Source of the DNA: Ophryocystis elektroscirrha
Taxonomy: Eukaryota > Apicomplexa > Conoidasida > Neogregarinorida > Ophryocystidae
Length of the DNA stretch: 64,000 nucleotides
Assembly (NCBI GenBank): GCA_030141585.1
Contig: JAQIFP010000047.1
Coordinates: forward strand, 1 to 64,000
Direction: 5' to 3'
Position 1 is the first letter of the stretch; every line of letters starts with the position of its first letter. The position numbers and the translations under genes are program-made. Positions 23,796-38,101 of the stretch are shown here, piece after piece. Under the pieces are notes generated by a model. That model searched no databases, had not been told where the DNA came from, and saw nothing but the letters and a program-made list of their open reading frames with translations.

Positions 23796-26320
23796 GCGCT
23801 CATGCTTTCAGAATTGATATTATTGGAAAAAAGATGATTTATGACGTCTTTTAACATAGATTTATTATTTCCCGCATCGTTATTATTCATGTCGGTAGGA
23901 CAATAACTGGGATATGCTTGTTCATTGTCTGAAGAATAGATCAAACTTATGTCAAATTTTAAAAGATTTCTACTTTTATCGTCATCATCTAATAAATCCT
24001 TTGGATTACTGTTGTTGACGCCAGGAAACTCCGAGTTTTCAGGAAACTTTGACGAATTAAACTCAAATATATCATTGAAAAAAAAAAATTCAGATGATTT
24101 AACTCTTGCTTCATCATTCAACATTTCATTTTTATCTGAAGGCATAGCATAATTGAATGATTCATTGGATTTCAATAAATTGTGAAATATGTTTGTTGGC
24201 TCGCGTGTTTTATTAATGACAAAATTATTATTTAATAATATGGATTCATCAACGGGTTTAGCTGATAAATACGACGATAATTGAACATTAGCAGAATTAT
24301 AAATATCTTGAGCGTAGTCGAATTCAAAGTTATTTGAATAAAACTTATTATCTTTCGAATTATTTTCCGATGAGTTCTCATCATTATAGTAAGAGTCGGG
24401 AGTTTCAACCTTGAGATTATTGAAAAAATCAATTGAATTTTTTATTTGATTGATAGCGTTTTTTCTTGATTTATTACTTGTAAATTGGCTTTCCTGTAAT
24501 AAACCCAAATTCATAGCTGCTGGAGAAAAAAGATCGCTAAATTCTGAAGAATCAATATCTCGCGCCAAATGATTTAAAGGTAAATACGGAGTATCTGGTA
24601 TATTAGTAAGTAATCTTTGATCACAATTTACATTAAATACATCGCTATTAAATGATCTATTTAATATGTTACTATATTTGGTATTATATACACAGTCATT
24701 GTCTAAAATAAATGACTTAGATTTTGTCATTTTTCCCAATGTATTTTCCCTAAAACTGGGAGAAAAATCTTCAATATTATACCCATACAAAAATGCCGCT
24801 TCTTTCGATATATTACTATTATTATTAAACTTTGGAGTACTGCTAAATTTATCCATAAGTTGTTGTCGTTGGAGATCCTCGTCTGATTCCAGTCTCCATG
24901 TACTCAAAAAATTGGAATGGGAAATATTTCGGTGAATTTTATTTCGTACATTACACAAAACAGATTGTTTAAATAACTCTTCTTTCGTTGCGTTGCTTAA
25001 TTCATAAAAGCTTGCTGGAGAAAAACTGCCAGATATAAAGTTATTTTGCCTCATATTGCCATCAAAAATATTCTTGGGAGAATTGATTAATGGTGAATAT
25101 GCGTCATGTTCATAGCTTTGACTTAAATTTACTTTTAAGGCTTCTCCATTGAACGTTGGAGAATCAGATACAGCTAGCGTGGTATCTGTAGTAGCTGAAT
25201 CCGCTGTTTGATTCTTATATTGTTTCAAATCTAATTTTACCGGTGGAACTTCATGTTCTTTATATTCAATTTTTTTTTTTAGTTTAAAATTATTTTCCAT
25301 ATTAGCTATTTTTCTGTAGTACATATATTCCATTGAACCATGCGCGTGGCGACACATACTCCCAGCAGTGCATCTTCCTTTTTTATACATATGACAATAT
25401 TTTCTAAAAAAAAAAAAAAAAAAGTACGTGACATACATAATAAATAATCATGTTTATATTGAAAGTATAGATCAATATTATATTCTTACGTTCATAAGTA
25501 TTATTATATGCAAAATATGAATTTGTAAGGTATTTATTTAACAAAATACTCCTTTCAACTTAACTTATACTATAACTTTGGTTTTTGTACTATTAAAAGC
25601 GTTTAACACTAATCAAATATCTTCTTACATGCCATTTATAATTATATTTTACTAATAATCTTCAAAATATATGTAAAATGAAACACTTACGTTTTATATA
25701 AATTATTTGTATGCCGAAGCTCTTCCAAATTATGAGCGTAAGGGCAAGTATTATCAGAGGAGTTTAAATTTTTGCACTTCACATTCAATTTTATTGACGG
25801 GCATAATTTTGTCTTAGCTAAGTCCTAATAACAATACTATTTAATATGACCAAAAAAAAAAAAAAAAAAAGCTAAAGATATAACTGTTAGTATTATATTG
25901 CTATATAGGCTTATTTTTAAAAACTTCATTACATATACAAAATTTAAGAATAAAGCTTTGAACTAAATTAATTTTATAATTAGTCATATTAAGTAAAATA
26001 TAATTATTAAATTATTCTATAAAATACTTTTTAATATCAATATATATATATTGTGTATATGTGGGAGATGTAACTAATATTTTTTTTTTGAATTTATAAA
26101 TATAATGAAATTAATTACTTACGGGAACAGTTCTGAACTCATCTTCTTTATGAGCAAATAAACAGAAATTCCCTCGAGAGCATTTTCCTTTTTGCTGTAG
26201 AAAAGGACAAAATCTAGTCTTATACAAAGAAGATATCACTGCTTTGCGTGTTCCTGTTGTTAAAGTATTTTGTACAGCTGGTGCAGGTTTTTCACTACTG
26301 ATTTCGCTATTGAATTTCAT
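23777..26320 (-). CDS. Three-finger CCCH zinc-finger protein with Asn-rich tail
   Basis: Three exons: 26123-26320 (ATG at 26320), about 25690-25826, and 23777-about 25403. Each exon carries one CCCH finger at or near its edge: FCPFLQQKGKCSRGNFCLFAH (Cys spacing 8-5-3), then a longer-spaced finger TKLCPSIKLNVKC...TCPYAH (8-9-3), then KYCHMYKKGRCTAGSMCRHAH (7-5-3). A roughly 500-residue Asn/Ser-rich, probably disordered region follows. CCCH fingers of this type usually bind RNA, so a role in mRNA regulation is inferred. The stop lies inside the end of the convergent DENR gene. Confidence 0.85.
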
Positions 26321-27615
26321 TCGCGTTATGTTAGAAAGAATTGTATGTATATACCCTTCTTATTATTTTTTTTTTCGTAAAACTTTGTATATTCATTCTT
26401 AATGAATTTCAAATTGATTTTTAAAAAATTGCACTGCTTAGTCTCATTTAAATAAAAGATTGGTAACAATATCTAAATCAACTAATTGAATTAGGAATTT
26501 CGCATCTAATAAGTCTATTTGTTCTTTTCAAGTATTTCATTAAAAACGTGTATGTAAATACACAAACTTTTAAATACTTCTTAAAAGCAGTAAAAAAATA
26601 ATTCAACAAATGTTGTCGTGTACGAAAATTTCTGAATCACAAATAATTATATTTAACAAATTATCACATAAACAACTTTTCATGCAAATTATATGCATGA
26701 TTTTTTTTTTTTTTTCCGCATCAATCTTTTGAACAAATGTACAAATAATAGCTTAAAAGATTGGAAATTTACTTACAAGCCTTTTTTTTTTACCAACATA
26801 TATAAAGTTGTGTTTGTAAATCTCTAGCAAGTATTACTATTTCTTCATGTAGTTAATAACCATATTTGGCCACACTATATGTAACAGTCGCTCTACAAAT
26901 AACACTCCACGTTAAAACATTAATATATTTATCTATAAAATCATTAATGATACAAACTGTTTCATTATATGAGTTGGCCTTTTTCTTCATTTTTCTCCTA
27001 ACCAAACAATAAAAAAAATATATTCAATTTACATTATATATAATTTTTTTTTTTTTTTTTTTACTTATTTTTCTATTTTTACAATCAAATAACTATAATA
27101 TTTAGTACAGATTGCGGCATAATTAAATAATGGTTCATACTATATATAACAAAAACAGGTCTTCAAACGAATTATTTCACTAGTTAAAAAAATAGATATA
27201 AACGATACAACAATAAATACTTCCACTTATATATATATTTATATATAATATATGGTTAAATATATATTATATATATACATATATAAATATAGTCTATATA
27301 ATTTTACAGTTTATTCATTTAACAAATATTATATTCAACATACATCTATACATATATATATGTATATATTTATATATATACACATATGTAAATTACTAAT
27401 CCTCATATATCAAATATTTAAACATATAAAATTAGTAATAATGACAAAAAAAACCATATTTTGCAGTAGAATATATAGATAATTGATAAATTGTATTAAA
27501 AGCCTAGGGTTAGAACGAGGTTTGACTTTCATAGGGTAATAACTATATACATTGTTATACTCAACATGCGATATGCAGCTGTCTATAACCTTCTGCATGC
27601 ATTCAAAAAACAATA
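26321..27615. other. 1.3-kb divergent intergenic region
   Basis: Lies between the CCCH gene (minus) and the ankyrin gene (plus). It has T-runs at 26701-26716 and 27047-27062 and TA-rich microsatellite at 27220-27400. The short open frames here are microsatellite translations. No gene was recognised. Confidence 0.55.
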
Positions 27616-28689
27616 ATGAGTTGCTGTGGCCGATCAAAAAGTGTTAAAAACGATAAATTCTCTAGTTTTGCTGACGCATGTTATACAGCCAACCTTGAAA
27701 AAATGCAAGCGGAACTACGCAAACATGGTTCCAATAAATCCCAACTTGTGGATGCTCCTAATGAAGTAAATTACACTTTATATTGAGCTGCATTAGAACG
27801 GAATAAAACCCATACATAGAGTCGCTCAGTCTGGCAGTATAGATGCTTTAAAACTCTTACAATCCTACAACGTAGATATCACAGCTGTAACTAACGTAAG
27901 ATTTCTAATATAAACACGTTACGGTATATTTAGTTTGTTTAGCAACACATGTATAAATATGTGTATATATTTAGATATGTTTATATGTATATATTATGTA
28001 TATATATATATATATATATAGATATACGTATACACTTTTTCTTACATTGCTAAATTGTATTATATGTGATTGAATAAGTATGATTATAATAAATTTATTA
28101 ATTATAATTAGTAATGTTACTACAGGTATAAAAAAAATAACTCATAGTACATTTTATTGAACTAATTACTGTAACTATTTAATAGATTGGAGAAAGTGCA
28201 CTACATATAGCGGCATTTCATCGCAAAATTAATATGGTTCAAGCTCTTTTAGAGACAAAAATAAGAAGTATAATTAATTTGAAAGAAAAACAAGTAAATA
28301 TGTTTCCATTAATTAAATCTTGTACAGCATGGTATGACAGCTCTACACGTTTCCATTTATCGCGGTTCTCCCGAGATTACAAAACTTCTATTAGAGTCTG
28401 GGGCTGATGCTAGTATCTGCAATAAAGTATGCTTAATTATTTTAATAAAAAAAAAAATTAGTACGATACAGATGCATTGCAATTAGCCCATTTTTGGGTA
28501 ATACAAAATGACTCGGGACTGTCTTCCCCGATGGCAAGACATCAGAATACATATAACATAGTTAAAGCTTTTGGAGATCAAAATACTCCTTCTACAACCC
28601 AAATGGCTCAAAGATCAGCACAACTCCGTGAAAAAACTCTAGATTTTCAATTAAGCGTAGATAATCCAAAAATTAGTATCAAAGCATAA
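27616..28689 (+). CDS. Small ankyrin-repeat protein
   Basis: Six exons with introns as short as about 31 nt (for example 27766-27796). It starts MSCCGRSKSVKND. The two adjacent cysteines could be a palmitoylation site, which is inference only. Ankyrin repeats are clear in the joined frame: GIKPIHRVAQSGSIDALKLL, then GESALHIAAFHRKINMVQALL, then GMTALHVSIYRGSPEITKLL, followed by ESGADASICNK. The C-terminus (DTDALQLAHFW onward) is a partial repeat and a polar tail. A protein-protein interaction role is likely; partner unknown. Confidence 0.85.
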
Positions 28690-29094
28690 TTTGCACTTTC
28701 TAACATTTGATCGTTATCAAATCTTATTAATAATTGTTTAAATGTATTTTTACATATATTTTACAAAGTTCATGAAGCAGTTTCCATATTATATACAGTT
28801 AAACCCATTTTTAAAAGTTTTTATTACTAAGCAATCTTTTATTTTACAATCAAATTATTTTTATTTTTATACGTATAACTTTTTTTCTATATAAAAATAC
28901 GGCTAACACGTGTAAGTAATTCACTTTGATATACACATTTCTAGCTATAGTCACATAATAAACTCTTTCAAATCCAAATAAAAGACACCCAAGATTTATA
29001 TTACAAGTACTTAATATATAACCTACTTTTTTTTTTTTTTTTTATAATTGGGGCAGTAATATATTCAGGTACATTAGGTTATACTTGAATTAAA
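28690..29094. other. Intergenic, upstream of RPS23
   Basis: AT-rich, with a T-run at 29026-29043 about 50 bp before the RPS23 start. It presumably holds the ribosomal-protein promoter. No gene seen. Confidence 0.5.
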
Positions 29095-29600
<506 letters not shown>

Positions 29601-29773
29601 AATAAAACTTTTTTTTTTATTGCGATGCAAAAAGCAATTAAATATTTCTACATGACAGTAAAAGAAAAAAAAAATCTTTAATTCTTTTAATTAAAATTGA
29701 CGAATAACCATTAATAATTAGTTAAAACGAATATTTTGTTTATATTTTTTTTAAAATAAACAAAATATCAATT

Positions 29774-31709
29774 ATGTTTCGTGGAATTCACGATATTTAC
29801 GAAAGCTCAACTAACACTGAAACTTCTGAATTTGATAACAATTTAACATCAATTTGTACTCGTATTTACGGTTTAAAAGAGTTCAATCAAAGATGTTTTG
29901 AAGTTTCAGAGATAGAAATTAACTCAGATACAGAAGACGAGATTCTTCAAGATATTTCGAGTCAAATTCAAAGTACGTTACTTCAGGTATGTAATTACTT
30001 TAACTACAGCTATATTTTTATTTAAGGTTAATATATTATATACATTAAAAAATGTAATACAAATAGTTTCCATACTTTTTCAATATATATAAATATATAT
30101 ATATGTATATATGATTATTACGATATGCAAAAAACCTATTAATAGATTATGTATTATTGAGTATATGTAAATAAAAATAATGTACGTATAAGTATATGTA
30201 TTTTATACATATGTAAATAAAAAAAAAAAAAAAAAAATACACCAGTATATAAACTATATGAAATTATAAACATGTTTATTTTATACGAAATTCATGCTAG
30301 ATGTCAAATATGAACCTCGGGAAAGCTTAGCTAATTTTATGAATAGTGAGATAATTGAATGCTTGTGCAAAGGGTAACGAAAAAAAAAAAGTAATTCTGT
30401 TAGTGCTATTTTTAAAAGAAAACATCACGTTTCGTTACTTCTTAATGAACTTTCTTCAACGCTAAAATCTAGACGTATATCAAAAATGGATTACCCTTGG
30501 ATATTTTTTTGGATTTTCCATTGTTTAAACTTACTTAATTCAGCAAATAAAGTATCCAAACATCAAATAAATGAGTATTAAATAATCTAAAGAATATTAT
30601 TGAGGCAGGGTAGTAAGCATTTTGAAAACGTGCCAGGTTGCTACCACTGGCGGGTTTGGGCGTAACCATACACAAGATGCTCATTTAATATCAACTTTTG
30701 CTGCTATATGTGCAGCTTATGAAATTGGAGACAGTGATTTATTAATAAATATTGATAGACAATCAATATATAAATTTATTGTGTCTTTAAAAGATCCTGT
30801 CTCCCATGGATTCAAGCTATATGAAAATTCCCAGGAAATAGATCCTCGGTATGTAACATATGTTTTCACTTCTTTTAGAGGCGCATATTGCGCAGCTGTA
30901 ATATCTGAACTTTTATTATTTGATGAAACCCAAAAACTTAATTTATTTGAGCATTTGGGTATATATATTAAATCGTAATGTTTTTATTAACTGCATCATG
31001 CCATACAGGTTACAATGTTATGATGGAGGGATTAGTGCTATACCTAATTGCGAGTCTCATTCTGCTTACACATTTTGCGGTTTTGCGGCTTTAGCTATAT
31101 TGAATAAGCATCAAATCCTTAATCTAGAAAAACTTCTGGTATTTTTTTTTTCCAACTTATATATTTGGCAGTATTATACAGTTAACAGATATAATGTAAA
31201 TACAGGAGGGTTCACAGGAAGACCCAATAAATTAACTGACTCATGTTATACTTATTGGTGTTCTGCAATTCTGGCTATATTTAAACAAATAAATTATAAT
31301 ACTTTTATCACAGTAATTTATTTATATAATCCTAATAAAGTAATTTCAGAAATCATCAAGTATACCTTTAGTACATCCCTTACCAATACAGGTACTTTTT
31401 TTTTTTTTTTTTATTTTAGTTATATATATTGATGTGCTGTCAAGATTCAATTCATGAAAGTTTCTTAACTTATGAAGGCGGATTCCGTGATAAACCTGAA
31501 AAACCAATTGGTACTAAAAACAATAGTTATATAAAATAACAGATTTGTATCATACTTGTTATGCACTAAGTGGATTAGGTTTATATAGTACTAGTGAAAA
31601 CAAAGAGAATGTTCTTTGCAAATATGATATATCTTCAAGCGATGTTTTTACAAACATATCTTTGAAAGCAAAATTGCTAGGGTCAAAATTAATAAAAAAC
31701 TTTTTATAA
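29774..31709 (+). CDS. Protein farnesyltransferase beta subunit
   Basis: At least seven exons with short introns joined in phase. Family landmarks in order: DYPWIFFWIFHCLNLL (first alpha-alpha barrel helix), TTGGFGRNHTQDAHLISTFAA, SFRGAYCAAVISEL, YDGGISAIPNCESHSAYTFC, NVNTGGFTGRPNKLTDSCY and DLYHTCYALSGLGLY. Expected zinc ligands are present: Asp and Cys of KLTDSCY and His of YHTCYALSG. The SHSAYTFCG and GGF repeats separate it from squalene cyclases. With an alpha subunit encoded elsewhere it would attach farnesyl to CaaX proteins. The first splice is best explained by the strong GTACGT donor at about 29972. Stop TAA at 31707-31709. Confidence 0.9.
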
Positions 31710-31878
31710 AATGGATTACAAACATTATTCAGATACTTTTTTTTTTTTTTTACGCAAAATTTCCATAATCGAACCTTAATCATATATTGTATACTCTTGT
31801 TTTATGTCTCTTATCTTATTTTGGATCTCCGTCATAATTTCTCCATGAAAATTCTATACATTTTTTGTATATGTTATT

Positions 31879-33384
31879 TTAAACTACCTTATCAATTGTT
31901 CTTTCGACATAAACACCTTTTTTTTTAATTTTTTTTTCATGCATTGATTCATCCACTCTAAAACTTTCATGTGGAACAGATTCTGACTCGTCGTCCAATA
32001 AGCCAGAACCAGAGTAACTGGTCTCAGATTTTCTTTTTAAATTTAAAAGTTGTAATTCAGAAATATCTAATTTACTTGACTTCAAGTTTTTTGGATCTGA
32101 TTCCAAGGAGCCATTAGCATTACTCGATATATAATTTTTTTCTGATTCCATAGTATAACTCGAATATGATGCTTCTTTAATGTTTTTGTTTTTATCAATA
32201 TAACGGTAATTCTGTATCACCTTGCATTTATACTTATGACATATATAATGAATATAGGCCAATATAGTTTGAGGTATATTAATAAAAGTACATTTTACAA
32301 AATTAGATAAAGTTAGTAATAAGAGCTCTATCATTTCCTTCAAAGGTTTTTGAGATTCAATTATTATATCTTCTTTAAATTCGTCTATAATCTTTAAATT
32401 TAATAGTGTTATGTGCAATCTTAAATGGGCTAATTTTAAAATTACAGCTATTGGTAATAATTTGAATAATATCAAAGTTATCGCATACATCAAAGGATAA
32501 AAATGTTGCAATATATACGACTTAAAAGGATTATAGACAATCATATATCTTAGGCAATCTATTTTAAGGTTTTTCAAGAAATAATTTACTTCGAGTGTTA
32601 CTTCAGAAATGATTCTAGAGAAATGTTCAATCGAGTGATTCTCATGATCAGGACTCAAATATTTAGCTCTATTAAATGAGTGTATTATTTTTTGATTCCA
32701 TAAATACACATGATTGACAATTTCAGGAATACATTTATTTTGGAAGGGCCGAATATTAATTAATCTTGTTAAAATAGCTTCATTGGTAGAGCTTATTTGA
32801 AATAATTGTAAATAAATAAATCTATGCAGTACAAACTTCAAAATAGCTTGTAAAAGAAATTTAGAAAATACAATTGTGGAAAGAAAAATTACAGTGGTAG
32901 TGTACAATAAATTTTTCTTTATTAGTTGCATACAAACTAAGGAAATTATTACAAAGTACAAATTATAGGAATTATAATAAAGGTTTTTTTTTTGACCGTA
33001 TATATACGGAAACTGGTCTTTTAAACTTTTAATAAATTTAGAGTCTTTGAGCATTTTATGTTTATATTTGGACATATTTTCATTATCGTTAACGGGTTTC
33101 TCGACATTTTCTACTGCATTTGAGCAATTTATTCCTTTATATTTTAAAATATATTGATTATACAAAAGGTCATATTCACGTACTAGATCTATAAAAAAAT
33201 TATATGTTGTGCTGCTAAGTGGTTTTTCTAGCAGTTTTTTTTTTTTTTCTCGTCCAGTATAAACTGGAGGATAAGCATAGCGTTGGATTACTGAACAATC
33301 AAACTCAGTGTAATCTGGTAGAGTATTTAAATATTCATCTAATGGAGAGTTTTCAAGAAGTATAGAAGTATGCGTCATATTCAT
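31879..33384 (-). CDS. Unrecognised multi-helix membrane protein
   Basis: Single open exon, about 500 residues. ATG at 33384 (MNMTHTS) is preferred to an upstream TTG. A hydrophobic block at about residues 145-195 (YFVIISLVCM..., TTTVIFLSTIVF) and another near 300-330 (LMYAITLILFKLLPIAVIL) suggest membrane segments. The long middle and C-terminal parts are helical. The tail is Ser/Lys/Glu-rich with KKIKKKG. There is no cleavable signal peptide and no family motif I can name. It sits convergent to the farnesyltransferase gene and divergent from the Pcf11-like gene. Confidence 0.7.
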   Translation of the reverse strand: MNMTHTSILLENSPLDEYLNTLPDYTEFDCSVIQRYAYPPVYTGREKKKKLLEKPLSSTTYNFFIDLVREYDLLYNQYILKYKGINCSNAVENVEKPVNDNENMSKYKHKMLKDSKFIKSLKDQFPYIYGQKKNLYYNSYNLYFVIISLVCMQLIKKNLLYTTTVIFLSTIVFSKFLLQAILKFVLHRFIYLQLFQISSTNEAILTRLINIRPFQNKCIPEIVNHVYLWNQKIIHSFNRAKYLSPDHENHSIEHFSRIISEVTLEVNYFLKNLKIDCLRYMIVYNPFKSYILQHFYPLMYAITLILFKLLPIAVILKLAHLRLHITLLNLKIIDEFKEDIIIESQKPLKEMIELLLLTLSNFVKCTFINIPQTILAYIHYICHKYKCKVIQNYRYIDKNKNIKEASYSSYTMESEKNYISSNANGSLESDPKNLKSSKLDISELQLLNLKRKSETSYSGSGLLDDESESVPHESFRVDESMHEKKIKKKGVYVERTIDKVV

Positions 33385-33775
33385 TTTTCTGTACAATCTA
33401 ATTGACTATAAGTCTTTTCAATTATACAATTATTTATTAAAGCAAAATTTTTAATTGTATTCAGTTTATTTTTTTTTTAACTTTTTTTTTTTTTTTTTTT
33501 AATAATATATTCACGTGAGATTTTTTTACAATGATTTTTAAAATCTATTTGATGTATAAAGTTATAATATTTACAATAGTTCTTGTCCATATATTTTTCC
33601 CCGCAGCATGTTAAACGATTTATTTTTGGAGATCACACCAAAATATCTATTTTAAATCGCTAAAAGAGATAATACTAAATAGTATCAATAAACAATATTT
33701 TTTTTTGTAATTAAGTCTGGATTGTTCCTTAAATAAAATATGCAAATTGGAAAATAATAAATTAACGCCAATGTA
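33385..33775. other. Divergent intergenic spacer
   Basis: Contains T-runs at 33466-33500, AT-rich throughout, no exon seen. Presumably promoters for the flanking divergent genes. Confidence 0.5.
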
Positions 33776-34631
33776 ATGGAAAATCGGCGACACCAAAATC
33801 TTAATTTCAGTCAGAGAAAACGTCGACGGCTATCTTTACATTCTACAAAGTAAATACTGCATTAAAAAATTACTTGATTTAGTAAATGCCTCCCTAAAAA
33901 TCAAACTTTAAGCCTCCACTTACAAGGTATTTAACTAAAGTTAATTATTTATATTGTTTAACTAATTATTATAAATATATTTTTTTATTTATTATATATA
34001 CGCTTATAGAAAAAATTATGTAATATACTATACCCAACTATGTTTGAAGCAGTATGCAGTATTTTATAAACAATCTATATTAATTTTGTTTCAGCTATTT
34101 TGTGTCATTATTTTAATGGTTTTATAATCAGATTTACTCACATATTTCGAAAAATTTCCGGATGTTGTTTCAAGTCTTGTAATCTTAGTTCCAGACTTGT
34201 TAACCTTACTTGAATTAGTTGGAAATGGACAACCAGCGTCAGTTCCTGAAGTACAGCGTTTGGTGCAATTAGTATCAGAATCTTTATTATCTGAAATAGC
34301 CAAGGGAAAATATCCAAGCCTTCCTTCGTCGATAAATCCAATAGTCTCCTATAAAAAAAAAAAAAAAAAAAATGAACCCATTGTGTCCATACAAGATATT
34401 ATGAACCGTATTTATTCAAATAACTATGTGTCCAGCCGTTATAGTACATCATTATCGCAGGTAATTATACTATGTTTTTATTTGCCGTACGTGTTATTCA
34501 ACAAAAATAATTTTCTTAGTCATGTACATGTATTCATAAGAACAATAAAAGATTTTATTATTTACATTGACTTTTACATTTTATTCAAATCTTGTATATA
34601 TGTCATAATATGAATATGTTAATAAATATAT

Positions 34632-34670
<39 letters not shown>

Positions 34671-35886
34671 AATTAAATATGACTAATAAATATCTCAAAT
34701 TTAGTATTCACTATTCTTGAATATCTTCAATATTCACTTATTTCAATATCAACGTATGTTTTATTGATATAAAAATAAGCTATTTAATGACCAAATATAC
34801 TTTTTTTTTTTTTAGTTACGTATTAATTTCCCGATTAATTTTTTCTTATGTATTTTGAAGTATATCAATCAGTTGGAAAAAAAATCAAATTTAGATAAGT
34901 TAACTGACGGTGAGTTAATGTTTTATTACTTAATTTCAATATTTTTAGTTAAGATTAAAAATAACAGCGCTAAGTTTTCTGAAAATTCTTTAAATATTCA
35001 AAATACAAAGTATTCTTACATTTGGGAGGGAGTCTTGTTTTTACAAAAAGTTAGCTGTACTATTTGTGGTACTATTTTACCATCCAAGTTTTATCTTTTA
35101 AATCATTTGGAAGAACATTTCTTTGAAAATAAAAAACCGCTTTCTCAAATAAGTTCCAATATTTACAATCATAATGTAAAAAAAAAAAAAAAAATAGAAT
35201 GCAGGTGTATCATACTAACTCGTTATTATTCAATAAATCGTGGAACGATAATTACGCCTTGATTTCAAATGAAACCAATAATGCAGAAAATAGACAGTTT
35301 TTAGAGCTTTCGAAACTGCTTAAATGCTATATGATTGATAAAAATATTCAAGATTGTATAAAACAGTTCAATTTCCATGAGAAATCCTTGTCTTACTGCA
35401 AATTAAATACAATAGATATTTTAGACCAATTAAAAAATTTTATTTATGTGTCTTACAGCAAATCAACTTCTCCCATTTTACCTATAACCAGTAAATTAAA
35501 TACATTCGCTCCCCAGGTAAATAAATACAAATTTGATTAAAAAAAAAAAAAAAAAAGGCCGTATACGGATGCCGTGTTTGTTCACAACCATTACCAGAAA
35601 AGGAATTCCACGGAGGTAATTCATCATTAAAGTTCAAATAAAGACAGGTTGTATATTAAAAGATAATAGTGATTCTTTCATAAAAAGAAACATTAAATAT
35701 AATGCTTTAGAAGATGATATATTTATAAACTGTTTTCAAAATTGTGTTTTACCAGAATCCGTGTATTTTGTCCATAAGTGTGAATGTTATAAAATCCTCG
35801 ATTCATTTATTTTTTACGAAAGACATTTAATAAAACACCCAACTTATAATCATTTTAGAAAAATATCACAACGAAAAAGGTTTTAA
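33776..35886 (+). CDS. Zinc-finger protein, possibly Pcf11-like 3'-end processing factor
   Basis: Multi-exon gene with introns down to about 29 nt. It starts MENRRHQNLNFSQRKRRR (basic, nuclear-signal-like). A helical exon follows (DLLTYFEKFPDVVSSLVILV). Then a C2H2-type finger YIWEGVLFLQKVSC-TICGTILPSKFYLLNHLEEHF, and later a second Cys pair AVYGCRVCSQPLPEKEF. The order, a finger preceded by a short helix then a second cysteine module, resembles the C-terminal half of Pcf11, the cleavage factor that links pre-mRNA 3'-end cleavage to RNA polymerase II. The Pcf11 N-terminal CTD-interacting domain is not seen. Stop TAA 35884-35886. Confidence 0.5.
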
Positions 35887-36004
35887 AAAATCTGAATAAC
35901 TAAAGGAAAAAAAATTGTTATGCTTATATTGGTAAACTTGTATGTTAAGGCAAGAAGAATTCTGCTTAACAAATGTAAATTTTAAATTTCTAAACTGACA
36001 GTAT

Positions 36005-37754
36005 ATGGACCTGTTTAGGAAAGTTATTGAGCAAAAAAAAAAAGAATTGCAAGGTTTGATAAACTTGCTTATTTTTTTATAATAGCTAGATGTGAAATCA
36101 AATATTTCTACGGATAGAAAATGGATATCTCGAGCTGAGCTAAAAAAAATTGAACAACAAAGGTATATTGAAGCTCAAAAAGATTTTGAAGAAAAGCAAA
36201 AACTGCAAGAGGAGGAAAGGTTAAAGAAGCTTGAAGAGTTTTTGGAATCAAAGAAAAGATTAAACCCTTCACTTAAAAAAAATGAGAATGAAGCCAAACA
36301 AGTTAAAACAGCTACTGCAGATAATGAAGAACAAGAAATATTAGACAAAAATGAAGTAATAAAGCTTCTTAGAAAGAGAAATGAAGTAACAACGTATTTT
36401 GGAGAAACAAATAAGCAAAGGTATTATTTATTATAGAAAATATATACTTTATATGTACAAGTGAGTTCTTTGGAGAATAATAACAATAGAAAATACCAAT
36501 AAATAAATTTAGAAATTATTTAAACGTCAATAAACTATGCATTCATAATAATTTATAATTGAACTATCATGTATAGCGGTATTAATAAGATTTTTTTTTT
36601 TTTTTTTTAGTTAATATTTATACTATCATGAAATTCATTATAAAGTAAAAAAAAAAAAAAAATACTTACATAAATTATTCGATATCAAGCGTCATTATTA
36701 TCATAAATATATTCTTATTTAAATTGTGCCATAAAGTTTATAAAGATAATCAATACGTTTAATTATTACTTTTATCAATAGTTTAAAGTTATATATATAT
36801 ATATATATATTAATTTTTTATGTAACGTAAAATGTAAATAAAGGCATGATTTTCAATAATTTAAGTATATAGGTATGAGCGGTTATGCCAACTCGAAGTA
36901 GCATCTCATGATGATGATCTTATGGAAGGACAGCGGAATGTTTTTCTTCAGTTACTTGTTGATAAGTCAGGAAAAACCGAATCGGACAACGAAGAACAAG
37001 GCGAAAATTTTGAGTTTGGGACCTTTACTACAGACCCAAAACTTAAAGCACTGTCAAGAGAAGAACGGGTGAGGCATTGGATCCGCTGTGTTTTACGTTT
37101 ATGGCAAGAAGAATTAGAGTCAAGAGACGAAAAAGAAAAATCAGAACCTGTAAATAAACTTGTCACTGCCCAATTTCGACAAACAAAAAAAGACTTAAAA
37201 CCTTTATTAAAATTATTGAAGAAAAAAACGTAAGAAAAAAAAAAAAAAAAAGTCTATAGGGTTGATGAAAATGTGTTATCTAAAATACATACCATGGTTG
37301 AACTATGTGACACTAAAGAATACAAATTAGCTCATGACAAGTAATAATAACTAAAATACTACATAGAATACGCTAAATCGCTTTAATATAGTTAATGTCA
37401 CATCTTTTTCTGCAAAAAACAAATTCTTGTTAACTATTAACTGTTTTCTTTGATATTTAGTGCTGTTTCTGCAATATAATAAATAAACTATGAGCATATT
37501 TGATTTATATCAATGATTGCAGGTATATTGAACTTTCAATAGGAAACGCTGCTTGGCCTATGGGAGTCACTATGGTTGGAATACATGAAAGAGCAGGTCG
37601 TTCAAAAATATTTACGTCTGAAATTGCACATATATTAAATGATGAAACCACTCGTAAATATATACACATGTTTAAGCGTTTGATATCTTATATACAAAAA
37701 AAGTTTCCTACGGACCCCTCTAAAATGGTTGTATTGTCTTCAACGCAAATTTAA
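36005..37754 (+). CDS. PRP18: Pre-mRNA splicing factor Prp18
   Basis: Five or so exons, phase-consistent. N-terminus [16 protein letters not shown] with a long charged coiled coil, then the PSI-type segment [19 protein letters not shown] (small PRP18/PRP4-like domain). The C-terminal Prp18 domain is unmistakable: [72 protein letters not shown] and [12 protein letters not shown]. Prp18 acts in the second transesterification step of splicing. This fits a genome with many tiny introns. The intron between 36420 and 36872 is long for this locus. Stop 37752-37754. Confidence 0.95.
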
Positions 37755-38101
37755 TATGCTTGGTTATCCGCTTTGTTTACTCAATAATATTTCGCCATCT
37801 CCCTAAATATATTTTATTTCAACGTCTGAAATGTATTTTATACTTTTTATAAAATACAAAAATATATAAATTAAAATTTAAATTAAATTTTTCACACTAT
37901 AATTCATATTGAAATATGTATCTATTAAACTAACAATTATTATTTCAACTTTTATATAAAACTATAGGAGAATGCTATAAAAAAAAAAAAAAAACATATA
38001 CTGCTGCCCTATGCTGTAAAAAAAAAAGCTGTAAATTTTTATAAATCAACAATTTCTTATATTCTTTAACATTGTTTTATTCAATATGTTTACGTAAATA
38101 A
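37755..38101. other. Intergenic spacer
   Basis: AT-rich with A-runs near 37980 and 38020. Between tandem plus-strand genes. No gene seen. Confidence 0.5.
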
